DNA of 41,269 nt, from NCBI RefSeq assembly GCF_024741235.1, contig NZ_JANSKA010000007.1:74781-116049 (forward strand), read 5' to 3'. Origin of the DNA: Tractidigestivibacter montrealensis. GTDB taxonomy: Bacteria; Actinomycetota; Coriobacteriia; Coriobacteriales; Atopobiaceae. A model generated the notes under the pieces. That model ran no database searches. It was not told the origin of the DNA and saw only the letters and a program-made list of their open reading frames with translations. The translations under genes were made by a program, and so were the position numbers. Shown here in pieces: positions 6,968 through 14,330 of this stretch; position 1 is the stretch's first letter; each line of letters opens with the position of its first letter.

Positions 6968-8152
6968 ATGCTTATCCACAGAAACGTCCGAGACGCTCTT
7001 TTGGCAGCAGCCAAAGACTACCCCGTCGTATCTATAACTGGTCCCAGACAAAGCGGAAAAACGACGCTGACACGCGAGACATTCCCGGACTATGAGTATG
7101 TAAGTCTGGAAAATCCCGACGTGCTCCAAACGTTTCGGGATGACCCCAACACTTTCTTGCACGTCCACGGCTCTCACGTTATTTTCGATGAAGCTCAACG
7201 AGCGCCGCAACTTTTCTCATATCTCCAACAAGTTGTGGACAGCAGTCGGGAAACGGGTCGTTTCGTAATTACCGGATCGCAAAACTTTCTACTCATGGAT
7301 GCCATAGGCCAGTCACTCGCAGGCCGTGTAGAACTGCTCACCCTTCTGCCGCTCTCGTATAACGAACTATCCCGGTCTCATCGAGAGCCGAGTAGTTTGG
7401 AAGAATGGTTATTCCAGGGCGGATATCCGCGCATGTATGATGCGTCCATCCTGCCCAACCGATACTTCCCAAACTACATTCAAACGTATTTGGAAAGAGA
7501 TGTACGCAACGAACTGGGGGTAAGGAGACTTCACGACTTCCAGCTATTTCTTCAGCTTTGCGCCCTACGCACCTCTCAGCAACTCAACATTTCGAATCTC
7601 GCTTCCTCAGCGGGGATAGCATTCAATACCGCAAAGGAGTGGCTGTCGATTCTTGAGGCAAGCGGAATCATCTATCTTTTGGAGCCCTACTTTAGCAATC
7701 GCGGGAAAAGCCTAGTAAAGTCGCCAAAGCTCTACTTTGTTGACACTGGTCTTGCCGCAAGTCTAATGGGCATCAGGGACGCAAGCGAGCTTTCTCTGGG
7801 AGAGTTTCGAGGCCCGCTATTTGAGACTTATGTCATCTCCGAGGTGCTTAAGGCAGGTTACGAGCAAGGCCAGAGACCACAGCTGTCGTACTGGCGTGAT
7901 ACGCACAAGAACGAAGTCGACCTCATAGTTCGACGTGGTCTAAAGCCGGTCCAGGCCATAGAGATAAAGTCGTCCGCCACGTACAATACTCGGTACTTCG
8001 ATATTCTCAACAAAGTCAGCCAAGACGACTTGGACCTCTCGCCAAAAGCGCGTGCAGTTGTGTATGGAGGCACATCTCCGCTGCACACGCAATGGGGAGA
8101 TGTGGTCCCCTTTAGCGATGTCCACGATGCAGCCGTTGGATGGCTGAGCTAG
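6968..8152 (+). CDS. AAA ATPase with C-terminal DUF4143 domain
   Basis: 394 residues with AAGGA 11 bases before the ATG. Walker A is GPRQSGKTT (~25-33) and Walker B is HVIFDEAQ (~70-77). Sensor-like ITGSQNFLL and the family piece FQGGYPRM follow, then YLERDVRNELGV. The C-terminal DUF4143 part carries NEVDLIVRRG and AIEIKSS, a pattern like a PD-(D/E)xK nuclease core. The family is widespread, patchily distributed and of unknown function; some members are linked to defence or toxin-antitoxin islands. GC and codon use are visibly lower than in both neighbours, which suggests recent transfer. No partner gene lies alongside it, only the repeat array upstream. Confidence 0.9.
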   Translation: MLIHRNVRDALLAAAKDYPVVSITGPRQSGKTTLTRETFPDYEYVSLENPDVLQTFRDDPNTFLHVHGSHVIFDEAQRAPQLFSYLQQVVDSSRETGRFVITGSQNFLLMDAIGQSLAGRVELLTLLPLSYNELSRSHREPSSLEEWLFQGGYPRMYDASILPNRYFPNYIQTYLERDVRNELGVRRLHDFQLFLQLCALRTSQQLNISNLASSAGIAFNTAKEWLSILEASGIIYLLEPYFSNRGKSLVKSPKLYFVDTGLAASLMGIRDASELSLGEFRGPLFETYVISEVLKAGYEQGQRPQLSYWRDTHKNEVDLIVRRGLKPVQAIEIKSSATYNTRYFDILNKVSQDDLDLSPKARAVVYGGTSPLHTQWGDVVPFSDVHDAAVGWLS

Positions 8153-8214
8153 GCAGCCGGGCTAGGCGGGTGCCGCGAGCGAGAGGCACTTCGCTTTCCT
8201 CTCTGTGGTTTTGC

Positions 8215-8246
8215 ACCGTTTTACACGAACTTATACCGTCTTACAC
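8215..8246. repeat. direct repeat ACCGTYTTACAC, 20 bp apart
   Basis: ACCGTTTTACAC (8215-8226) and ACCGTCTTACAC (8235-8246) differ at one base. They lie between the convergent AAA ATPase and tadA genes. Confidence 0.6.
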
Positions 8247-8288
8247 TGTCGCGCGGACCAAGGGCCCGCCGCGGCCTTCACGCCGCCG

Positions 8289-8786
8289 CTAACCCTTGCT
8301 CTTGCGGCGCGCGCGGAAGAACGCGCGCAGCTGGTCGGCGGCCTCGTCCGCAAGCACGCCCGACGTCACCTCAAACGCATGGTTGAGCCGTGGGTCATGG
8401 CTCACGTCAAAGAGCGTGCCCAGCGCGCCGCCCTTGGGGTCGGGCGCACCGTACACGCACCGGTCCACGCGAGCGTTCACCATGAGCCCCGCGCACATGA
8501 GGCACGGCTCAAGCGTCACATAGACCGTGCACCCCGAGAGCCGCCAACGGCCCAGTGCCCGGGCGGCGGCCTCCATGGCGAGAAACTCGGCATGCGCTGC
8601 AGGGTCCGCGTCCTCCTCGCGACGGTTGTGCGCGCGGGAGACAACCTGCCCGTCGCACACCACCACCGCGCCTATGGGCACCTCGCCCTCGTCTGCGGCG
8701 GCAGCGGCCTCCTCAAGAGCGATTCTCATGAACCGAAGGTCCTCCGCAGCGGCATCCGCGCTGTTGCTCTGCTCGTCTTGGTTCAT
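8289..8786 (-). CDS. tadA: tRNA-specific adenosine deaminase TadA
   Basis: 165 residues from the ATG at 8786 with GAGGGGCGAGAG before it. The frame stays open upstream, but there it only reads the antisense of tRNA-Ser. TadA converts A34 of tRNA-Arg(ACG) to inosine. The zinc and catalytic motif HAEFLAME (His65, Glu67) and PCLMC (Cys95, Cys98) are present, as are VPIGAVVV, NRREEDADPAAHAE and GGALGTLFDV. Length is typical. It diverges from tRNA-Ser, whose first base is 74 bp from the tadA start. Confidence 0.95.
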   Translation of the reverse strand: MNQDEQSNSADAAAEDLRFMRIALEEAAAAADEGEVPIGAVVVCDGQVVSRAHNRREEDADPAAHAEFLAMEAAARALGRWRLSGCTVYVTLEPCLMCAGLMVNARVDRCVYGAPDPKGGALGTLFDVSHDPRLNHAFEVTSGVLADEAADQLRAFFRARRKSKG

Positions 8787-8836
8787 CTCTCGCCCCTCTT
8801 GTTCAGTCGCAGGCCCAACTTTCCCAGCGTATGCGT

Positions 8837-8842
8837 TAGGAT
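8837..8842 (+). promoter_or_regulatory. possible -10 of the tRNA-Ser promoter
   Basis: TAGGAT lies 17 bp upstream of the mature tRNA 5' end. No clear -35 is visible. Confidence 0.3.
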
Positions 8843-8859
8843 ATATCCACGCACCCAAC

Positions 8860-8945
8860 GGAGGGGTGGCAGAGTGGTTGATTGCAGCGGTCTTGAAAAC
8901 CGCCGGGCGCCTTGCGTCTCGAGGGTTCGAATCCCTCCCCCTCCG
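8860..8945 (+). tRNA. tRNA-Ser (anticodon UGA)
   Basis: The acceptor stem GGAGGGG (8860-8866) pairs with CCCCTCC (8938-8944), with discriminator G at 8945. The anticodon arm GCGGT-CTTGAAA-ACCGC places TGA in the loop. A long variable arm (class II) precedes the T arm GAGGGTTCGAATCCCTC. The genome reads CCT after the discriminator, so CCA is not encoded and must be added. It reads UCA and, by wobble, other UCN codons. Confidence 0.97.
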
Positions 8946-9031
8946 CCTCATGCGTCCCGTCATGGAGCACCGCACGCCGCTCGCGTCCCTGGTACGTCCG
9001 CCACGGCCCGCCCGCTTGAAGGGAGCCCCTT

Positions 9032-9583
9032 ATGATCGTTGTCATCGTCATCATCGCCATCGTCGTTGTTCTCGCCGTCTGGTTTGTGAGCATCTACAAC
9101 GGCATCGTCCGCAAGGACAACCGCTGCGACAATGCCTGGCAGACCATCGACGCTCAGCTGCAGCGCAGGAACGACCTCATCCCCAACCTGGTTGAGACCG
9201 TCAAGGGCTATGCCGCGCACGAATCCGGCACGCTCTCGGCCGTCACGCAGGCTCGCGCGGCCGTCATGTCCGCGAAGACGCCCGAGGAGAAGATGGCAGC
9301 CTCCAACGTGCTCTCTGACACGCTGAAGTCGCTCTTCGCCGTCTCCGAGGCATACCCCGAGCTCAAGGCCAACGCCAACTTCCAGCAGCTGCAGTCCGAA
9401 CTTTCGGACACCGAGAACAAGATCAGCTACGCGCGCATGAGCTTCAACGACTGCGTGCTCGAGTACAACAACGCCATCGAGACCTTCCCCGGCAACGTGG
9501 TTGCCGGCTCCAAGTTCAAGGAGCGCCAGGGCTTCGAGGTTCAGTCCGAGGCCGCTCGCCAGGCGCCACAGGTCAAGTTCTAG
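9032..9583 (+). CDS. lemA: LemA family membrane protein
   Basis: 183 residues with GAAGGGAG before the ATG. One N-terminal transmembrane helix (residues ~2-20) is followed by a long helical domain with the family signatures YNGIVRKDNRCDNAWQTIDA, LQRRNDLIPNLVETVKGYA, and EYNNAIETFPGNVVA near the end. LemA proteins are widely conserved; their biochemical role is not established. The usual downstream partner (a TPM-domain or HtpX-like gene) is absent, and a terminator follows directly, so it is a single-gene unit here. Confidence 0.94.
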   Translation: MIVVIVIIAIVVVLAVWFVSIYNGIVRKDNRCDNAWQTIDAQLQRRNDLIPNLVETVKGYAAHESGTLSAVTQARAAVMSAKTPEEKMAASNVLSDTLKSLFAVSEAYPELKANANFQQLQSELSDTENKISYARMSFNDCVLEYNNAIETFPGNVVAGSKFKERQGFEVQSEAARQAPQVKF

Positions 9584-9629
9584 TCTTTTCTCGGCCGAGT
9601 CTCTTCTCGGCGACAATAGCAGGTCCAGC

Positions 9630-9664
9630 GCCGGTGGGGTAACGCCGTCCCACCGGCTTTTTTG
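9630..9664 (+). terminator. rho-independent terminator after lemA
   Basis: CCGGTGGG (9631-9638) pairs with CCCACCGG (9649-9656) around a 10-base loop, followed by a T-rich run (9658-9664). It starts about 47 bp after the lemA stop. Confidence 0.85.
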
Positions 9665-10005
9665 CTGCCGCGGGGGCGAAGCGTCGAATCCTCGAACGAC
9701 CCCAGGAGCCAACCCGGCGCCAGCCCTCCGCACCCTAACGTGGAGATTAAAGAATCGTTACGCAAACGCGATAGGGCCAACAGCCCCTCGTCGCGAGCCC
9801 TCGTGTACAATGACCTGTGCGCATGGCCAAGCGTGCCGTGCGCGGTCATCAAAGGTCAAAGAGAAAGGCTTCCATGAAACCCCGACCTCACAGTCGATGA
9901 CCCCTCCGGCGTGCTATTGGCAGCCCGCCGCATGGGGTGCCGTTCCACCACATATGCCGTGTGCGCAGCCTTACCCGGGTGCACGCCGGCAGAGAAGGAG
10001 CACGC
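9665..10005 (+). promoter_or_regulatory. leader region of the Mg2+ transport operon
   Basis: This stretch of about 340 bp has no ordinary gene. A -10-like TACAAT (9806-9811) suggests transcription from about 9818 and a leader of about 190 nt. The leader holds two short overlapping ORFs, one at 9874-9900 and one starting at 9897. I do not recognise an M-box or a yybP-ykoY core. Confidence 0.45.
9874..9900 (+). CDS. possible leader peptide 1 (8 codons)
   Basis: ATG at 9874 is preceded by AAAGG and reads MKPRPHSR followed by TGA. The stop overlaps the next ATG as ATGA. Two of the eight codons are Pro. It is supported only by the ribosome binding site and the overlap, so it is tentative. Confidence 0.3.
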   Translation: MKPRPHSR

Positions 10006-10079
10006 ATGATCTACCTCTCCCAACTCCTGGGAAACCCGGTTCTCGACCTCAACGGCGAGAAGATAGGCACCGTTTCTGA
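9897..10079 (+). CDS. possible proline-rich leader peptide 2 (60 codons)
   Basis: This ORF begins in the ATGA overlap with leader peptide 1 and reads MTPPACYWQPAAWGAVPPHM onward; about a fifth of its residues are Pro. It runs past the start of the downstream transporter gene (10006) in another frame and stops at 10079. Proline-rich leaders upstream of Mg2+ transport genes sense low Mg2+ through ribosome stalling (mgtL and mgtP types in Salmonella). The same logic could apply here, but that is inference. Confidence 0.3.
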   Translation: MTPPACYWQPAAWGAVPPHMPCAQPYPGARRQRRSTHDLPLPTPGKPGSRPQRREDRHRF

Positions 10080-11859
10080 CCTGGGCATCGCCACCGGCGA
10101 AGTCTTTCCCCGCGTCACCAGCCTTGCGTTCATGGGCCCCGGCCACACACCGTTCATGATCAGCTGGCGCAAGTACGTCGACACCTACGACGAGCACGAG
10201 GTGCACCTCAAGGTCGTCGCCACCGACATCCGCTTCTCCTACCTGCAGCCCAACGAGGTCCTTCTCGCGCGAGACATTCTCAACAAGCAAATTGTTGATA
10301 CCCGCGGCATGCGCGTAGTGCGCGTGAACGACCTCAAGCTCTCGGACACCAACTCCTCTCAGCTGCGCCTCCTTGGCGCCGAGGTGGGCATCCGCGGCAT
10401 CCTGCGCTCGCTTTCCCCCGGCATCGAGCGGCTGGCGCTGCGCATTGCGCACACGTTTGGCAAGCAGCTTCCCGAGAAGATCATCGCGTGGAGCTACATG
10501 GACCTCGTCGAGCGCGACCTCTCCGACGTCAAGCTCTCGGTCTCGCACAAGACCCTCGACGACATGCACCCCGCCGACATCGCAGACATCATCGAGCGCC
10601 TTGACCCGCGCCTGCGCGGGCAGGTCTTTGCCCAGCTCGATGACGAGCAGCGCGCCGGCGCAATGGCCGAGCTGGACGACGATGCCATGGCCGCACAGAT
10701 CATGGGCAGCATGGACGAGGCCGACGCGTCGCGAATCCTCTCCGAGATGGACCCGGACGACGCTGCCGAGCTCGTCTCCGAGCTCGATTACGACAAGGCC
10801 GAGAAGCTCCTCAAGCTCATGGGCGTCAACGAGCAGAAGGCCATTCGCCAGCTTTTGGGCTACCGTGAGGACACCGCCGGCCGCATCATGACCTCCGAGG
10901 TGGTCTCGCTTCCCGAGGACAAGACCGTTGCCGACGCCGTCGAGCGCCTGCGTGGGCTGGACGAGGACTTCGAGAGCGTGCGCTACGTCTATCTCACCGA
11001 CGAGGACGAGAAGCTCTCCGGCGTGGTCACGCTCGGGCGCCTCATTGTGGCAGACCCCGAGACCCGCCTCGAAGACATTGCCACCACAGAGCTCAAGACC
11101 GCCAGCCCCGAGGACGACCAGGAGGACGTGGCGCAGGACATCGCCAAGTACAACCTGCTTGCCATGCCCGTTGTCTCGGACGAGGGCAAGCTACTGGGCA
11201 TTGTCACCGTCGACGACGCCCTGGACGTCCTGGAGGAGGAGCACGCCGAGGATCTGCAGATTGCCGGCGGCACAAGCTCCGACGCGGACGGCACCGAACA
11301 CGCGCACGACCTGGTGTGGCTGCTGCGCCGAAACGCCTGGTTCTTCTTCTGGATCGTTGCCACGGCCATCATTTCCTTTGCGTTCAAGACCGACACCAGC
11401 ACCTTCACGGCGGCGCTTCTCGCCTGTGCGGCAATGCCGCTCGCCCTTGTGGTGGCCGACGACTCCGTGAGCTACGTCACCAACTTCTTCCTGGAGAACG
11501 ACCCGGACGACGAGGACTCGCCCTCCACGCTTGGCTTTACGCTGCGCAGCATTGGGACTGGCCTTGTCTTTGCCTTCATCTGCACGCTGCTGGTGCTTGC
11601 ATTTGTGAGCCTTGCGCTGCCGGACGCCTCCGACGCCGCGCTGGCACATGCGCTTCGCCTGGGATTTACCGCCGCGGCCGTCTCGGTGCTGGTCTCGTTC
11701 GCCCTTACGCCCATCTACCTGGTGATTCTTCGCAAGCGTGACGAGAGGAACCAGGAGACCTCGGGCTTTGCGCTCGCCCTCATCTCTATGATCGTCGCCG
11801 CCGTGGTGTTCGCAGTCGCCATCGCCGTGACCGGCACGACCGGAATCGTCCTGGGGTAG
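10006..11859 (+). CDS. PRC/MgtE-N/CBS protein with atypical membrane domain
   Basis: 617 residues from the ATG at 10006, preceded by AAGGAG; the longer frame is not needed. Residues ~1-150 hold PRC-barrel-like sequence (NPVLDLNGEKIGTVSDL). Residues ~190-290 form the superhelical MgtE N domain (MHPADIADIIERLDP, then acidic repeats such as DPDDAAELVSELDYD). Two CBS domains follow (~295-415; IMTSEVVSLPEDKTV, GIVTVDDALDVLEEE). In MgtE channels this module senses Mg2+ and closes the pore. The C-terminal ~180 residues have five hydrophobic segments, but I cannot match them to the usual MgtE pore. The NRAMP-type transporter starts 4 bp after its stop, so it may be a Mg2+ sensor or regulator for that partner. 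Confidence 0.85.
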   Translation: MIYLSQLLGNPVLDLNGEKIGTVSDLGIATGEVFPRVTSLAFMGPGHTPFMISWRKYVDTYDEHEVHLKVVATDIRFSYLQPNEVLLARDILNKQIVDTRGMRVVRVNDLKLSDTNSSQLRLLGAEVGIRGILRSLSPGIERLALRIAHTFGKQLPEKIIAWSYMDLVERDLSDVKLSVSHKTLDDMHPADIADIIERLDPRLRGQVFAQLDDEQRAGAMAELDDDAMAAQIMGSMDEADASRILSEMDPDDAAELVSELDYDKAEKLLKLMGVNEQKAIRQLLGYREDTAGRIMTSEVVSLPEDKTVADAVERLRGLDEDFESVRYVYLTDEDEKLSGVVTLGRLIVADPETRLEDIATTELKTASPEDDQEDVAQDIAKYNLLAMPVVSDEGKLLGIVTVDDALDVLEEEHAEDLQIAGGTSSDADGTEHAHDLVWLLRRNAWFFFWIVATAIISFAFKTDTSTFTAALLACAAMPLALVVADDSVSYVTNFFLENDPDDEDSPSTLGFTLRSIGTGLVFAFICTLLVLAFVSLALPDASDAALAHALRLGFTAAAVSVLVSFALTPIYLVILRKRDERNQETSGFALALISMIVAAVVFAVAIAVTGTTGIVLG

Positions 11860-11863
11860 GCCC

Positions 11864-13123
11864 ATGGCAGAGGCAAAGAGCAACACCAAGAAGACAACCA
11901 AGAAGGCCGGACGCCTTGCGATTCTCGCCGCCATGGGGCCGGGTCTTCTCACCGCCATGGCTGGCAACGACGCTGGCGGCATCGCGACGTACTCCTCGAC
12001 CGGTGCCACGTACGGCTACGGCATGCTCTGGACCGTGCCGCTCATGTGCGTCCTTCTCATTGTGGCGCAGGAGACCGCCGCGCGCATGGGCTGCGCCACG
12101 GGCAAGGGCTTTGCGGCCCTCATCCGCGAGCAGTTTGGCGTGCGCGTCTCGGCAATCGCCATGCTCGCGCTTATCATCTCAAACTTCACGGTAACGCTCT
12201 CCGAGTTTGCCGGCATTGCCTCGAGCATGGAGCTCTTTGGCATTCCGCTGCAGGTGAGCGTACCCATTGCGGGCATCGCCACGTGGCTTCTCACGCAGAG
12301 CGGCTCTTATCACCGCGTCGAGAAGATCCTGCTGGCGCTCTCCTGTGTGTTTCTCACCTACATCGTGAGCGGCTTTATCTCCAACCCCGACTGGGGCCTG
12401 GCGCTCAAAGACACGGTAATTCCGCAGTTCTCGAGCGACCCTGGCTACGTATCGCTGTTGGTGGCAAACGTTGGTACCACCATCTCGCCGTACATGCTGT
12501 TCATGGTGAGCTCCAACGTGGTCGAGAAGAACCTCAAGGGCTCCGACATCCCCGGCCAGCGCGCAGACAACGTCTCTGGCGTGATTGCGGCAGAGATCAC
12601 CACCTGGTTCATCGTCCTCACAACCGGTACCGTGCTCTACCCCGCAGGCGTCACCGTGAACAGCGCAGCCGACGCAGCGCAGGCGCTCGTGCCACTCGCG
12701 GGCCAGTACGCCTCGGCGCTCTTTGCGGCAGGTCTTGCGGGCGCGTCATTCCTGGCGGCGTGCGTGCTGCCCAGCATCACGGCGAGCGCCGTGTGCGAGG
12801 CCTTTGGCTGGGAGCGCGGCGTTGACCGCAGCTGGAACGAGGCACCGGCGTACCGCGCCATCATCACCGGCATCACCATCCTCTCGGCGGGAATCGTGCT
12901 TATCCCCAACGTGGACCTCTTTGGCGTCATGATGCTGGCGCAGGTCATCAACGGTGTGTTGCTACCGGTGCTCATGGTGTGCATGGTTCTTATCGCAAAC
13001 GACAAGCGCGTCATGGGGCAGTATGCGAACGGTCGCGTGTGGACGGCGCTCACATGGTTCACCATTGTGGTGGTTATCGTGCTCACGATCATCATGTTTG
13101 TGCTGCAGGCCATGGGGCTGTAG
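11864..13123 (+). CDS. NRAMP-related Mg2+ transporter (NRMT type)
   Basis: 419 residues with about 11 hydrophobic helices of the SLC11/NRAMP fold. In Mn2+/Fe2+ transporters the metal site is DPGN in helix 1 and MPH in helix 6. Here helix 1 reads GNDAGGIATYS, keeping Asp36 but with Gly39 in place of Asn. Helix 6 reads VGTTISPYMLF, with Ser in place of the soft-metal Met. Such changes mark the NRMT branch, shown to carry Mg2+ in an Eggerthella lenta protein. The start is 4 bp behind the MgtE-N/CBS gene, so the two are co-translated. The pairing with a Mg2+-sensing module supports Mg2+ as substrate. Annotation pipelines would probably call it a divalent metal or manganese transporter. Confidence 0.86.
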   Translation: MAEAKSNTKKTTKKAGRLAILAAMGPGLLTAMAGNDAGGIATYSSTGATYGYGMLWTVPLMCVLLIVAQETAARMGCATGKGFAALIREQFGVRVSAIAMLALIISNFTVTLSEFAGIASSMELFGIPLQVSVPIAGIATWLLTQSGSYHRVEKILLALSCVFLTYIVSGFISNPDWGLALKDTVIPQFSSDPGYVSLLVANVGTTISPYMLFMVSSNVVEKNLKGSDIPGQRADNVSGVIAAEITTWFIVLTTGTVLYPAGVTVNSAADAAQALVPLAGQYASALFAAGLAGASFLAACVLPSITASAVCEAFGWERGVDRSWNEAPAYRAIITGITILSAGIVLIPNVDLFGVMMLAQVINGVLLPVLMVCMVLIANDKRVMGQYANGRVWTALTWFTIVVVIVLTIIMFVLQAMGL

Positions 13124-13207
13124 GGGCCAAACCTTTGACGCAGCTTTGCCGCTCGCATTGCGAGCGAGTCGCCGAAAGCACCCTTTTGGCAGCAAATGCA
13201 ACGTAGA

Positions 13208-13242
13208 GGCCTCTCCGGCGATTTATTGTCGCCGGAGAGGCC
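13208..13242. repeat. 14-bp palindrome between convergent genes
   Basis: GGCCTCTCCGGCGA (13208-13221) pairs perfectly with TCGCCGGAGAGGCC (13229-13242) around a 7-base loop. No T-run follows on either strand. The core CTCCGGCGA/TCGCCGGAG recurs at 19463-19491. It lies between the transporter and nucleoside permease genes and may act as a bidirectional terminator or mRNA-end stabiliser. Confidence 0.7.
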
Positions 13243-13313
13243 AATTTGACGCAATTTGCAACAAACGGGGCCATCTGGCGACAACAAGGAGAAAGCATTT
13301 CCGCCCCACAGAT

Positions 13314-13347
13314 TGTGCCCCCGACGTCGGCAGACGCCGGGGGCACA
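13314..13347 (-). terminator. hairpin downstream of the nucleoside operon
   Basis: TGTGCCCCCG (13314-13323) pairs with CGGGGGCACA (13338-13347), 23 bp past the last permease stop. The stem is very stable but lacks a T-run, so termination may be inefficient or need help. Confidence 0.5.
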
Positions 13348-13369
13348 GCCAGGACACATTGCGCCGTGG

Positions 13370-14329
13370 CTAGCGCTCTCCCGCGTCGTACGGCATGCCA
13401 GCCGCTTTGGGCGGGTGGTTCTTGCCAGAGAAGAACACCAGCAGGATCATCGTGAGCACGTACGGCAGCATAAGGAAGAGGTCCGAGTAGTTGCTCGAGA
13501 GCCCCATGGAGAGGCAGAGCTGGTAGCCGCCGGAGCGCGCCAGGCCAAAGACGAGGCACACCACCGCGGTCGAGGGGATGTTCCAGTTGCCAAAAATCAT
13601 TGCGGCGATGGCCAGGTAGCCAAAGCCCATGTAGATGCTGGGCGAGAAGTTCGCCGAGATCGAGTACGCATAGCAGATGCCACCAATGCCGCAGAGCGCG
13701 CCGGAAATCACGACGGCAATGAAGCGCGTCTTGTTCACGTCACCGCCCGTGGCATCGACGGCCTGGGGGTTCTCGCCGCACGCGCGCAGTCGCATGCCAA
13801 AGCTCGTCTTGTACATGAGGTACCAGGCCGCAACGGCAACTATCGCAATGAACCACTCGTACGGGTACATGTCGGTGAAGAACCAGCCCAGCACGGGGAT
13901 CTGGCTCAGCACGGGCACGGTGACCTGGTCAGAGACGCCCAGCACGAACTTGTTCGAGGCGGCACCGGTGAGCACCTGGTTGGCAACGCTCGTGAAGAAC
14001 GTGGTGAGTGCCGCTGCCAGGATGTTCACCACCACGCCGCTGATTACCTGGTTGGCGCGGAACCTCACACAGAGAAACGCATGCAGAAGCGAGTAGACAG
14101 CGCCGCCGATCATGGACGCCAGCATGGCAACGACAATGACCATCTGGTTATCGCTGCCCATTTGCGGCATGAGGATGACGGCAATAAGCGAGCCGATGAA
14201 GGCGCCAAAGCCCTGGAAGCCCTCGACGGCGAGGTTGGTGACGCCACTCTTCTCGGAGTAGATGCCGCCAATGGCCATGATGAAGAGGGGCGCCGCAAAG
14301 GCAAGTCCATCGATGAAAACGGTATCCAT
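13370..14329 (-). CDS. nucleoside ABC transporter permease 2 (NupQ-like)
   Basis: 319 residues from the ATG at 14329, one base after the stop of the preceding permease, with GAGGGGGAGAAG as ribosome binding site. It is a hydrophobic inner-membrane protein with 8-10 helices. SEKSGVTNLAVEGFQGFGAF and the loop LRACGENPQAVDATGGDVNK are typical of the permeases that partner BMP/PnrA-type binding proteins (YufQ/NupQ). It forms the pore with the permease at 14331-15527. It is the last gene of the operon. Confidence 0.91.
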   Translation of the reverse strand: MDTVFIDGLAFAAPLFIMAIGGIYSEKSGVTNLAVEGFQGFGAFIGSLIAVILMPQMGSDNQMVIVVAMLASMIGGAVYSLLHAFLCVRFRANQVISGVVVNILAAALTTFFTSVANQVLTGAASNKFVLGVSDQVTVPVLSQIPVLGWFFTDMYPYEWFIAIVAVAAWYLMYKTSFGMRLRACGENPQAVDATGGDVNKTRFIAVVISGALCGIGGICYAYSISANFSPSIYMGFGYLAIAAMIFGNWNIPSTAVVCLVFGLARSGGYQLCLSMGLSSNYSDLFLMLPYVLTMILLVFFSGKNHPPKAAGMPYDAGER

Positions 14330-14330
14330 G

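Noticed and set aside
8787-9093. Minus-strand ORF extensions across the tRNA reading GRDSNPRD or EGEGFEPSRRK
   Set aside because: They are antisense translations of tRNA-Ser, a classic false protein. tadA has a good start with a ribosome binding site at 8786.
9501-9896. 5' part of the plus-strand ORF 9501-10079 as a gene
   Set aside because: It starts inside lemA and runs through its terminator. Only the segment from the ATG at 9897 is kept, as a tentative leader peptide.
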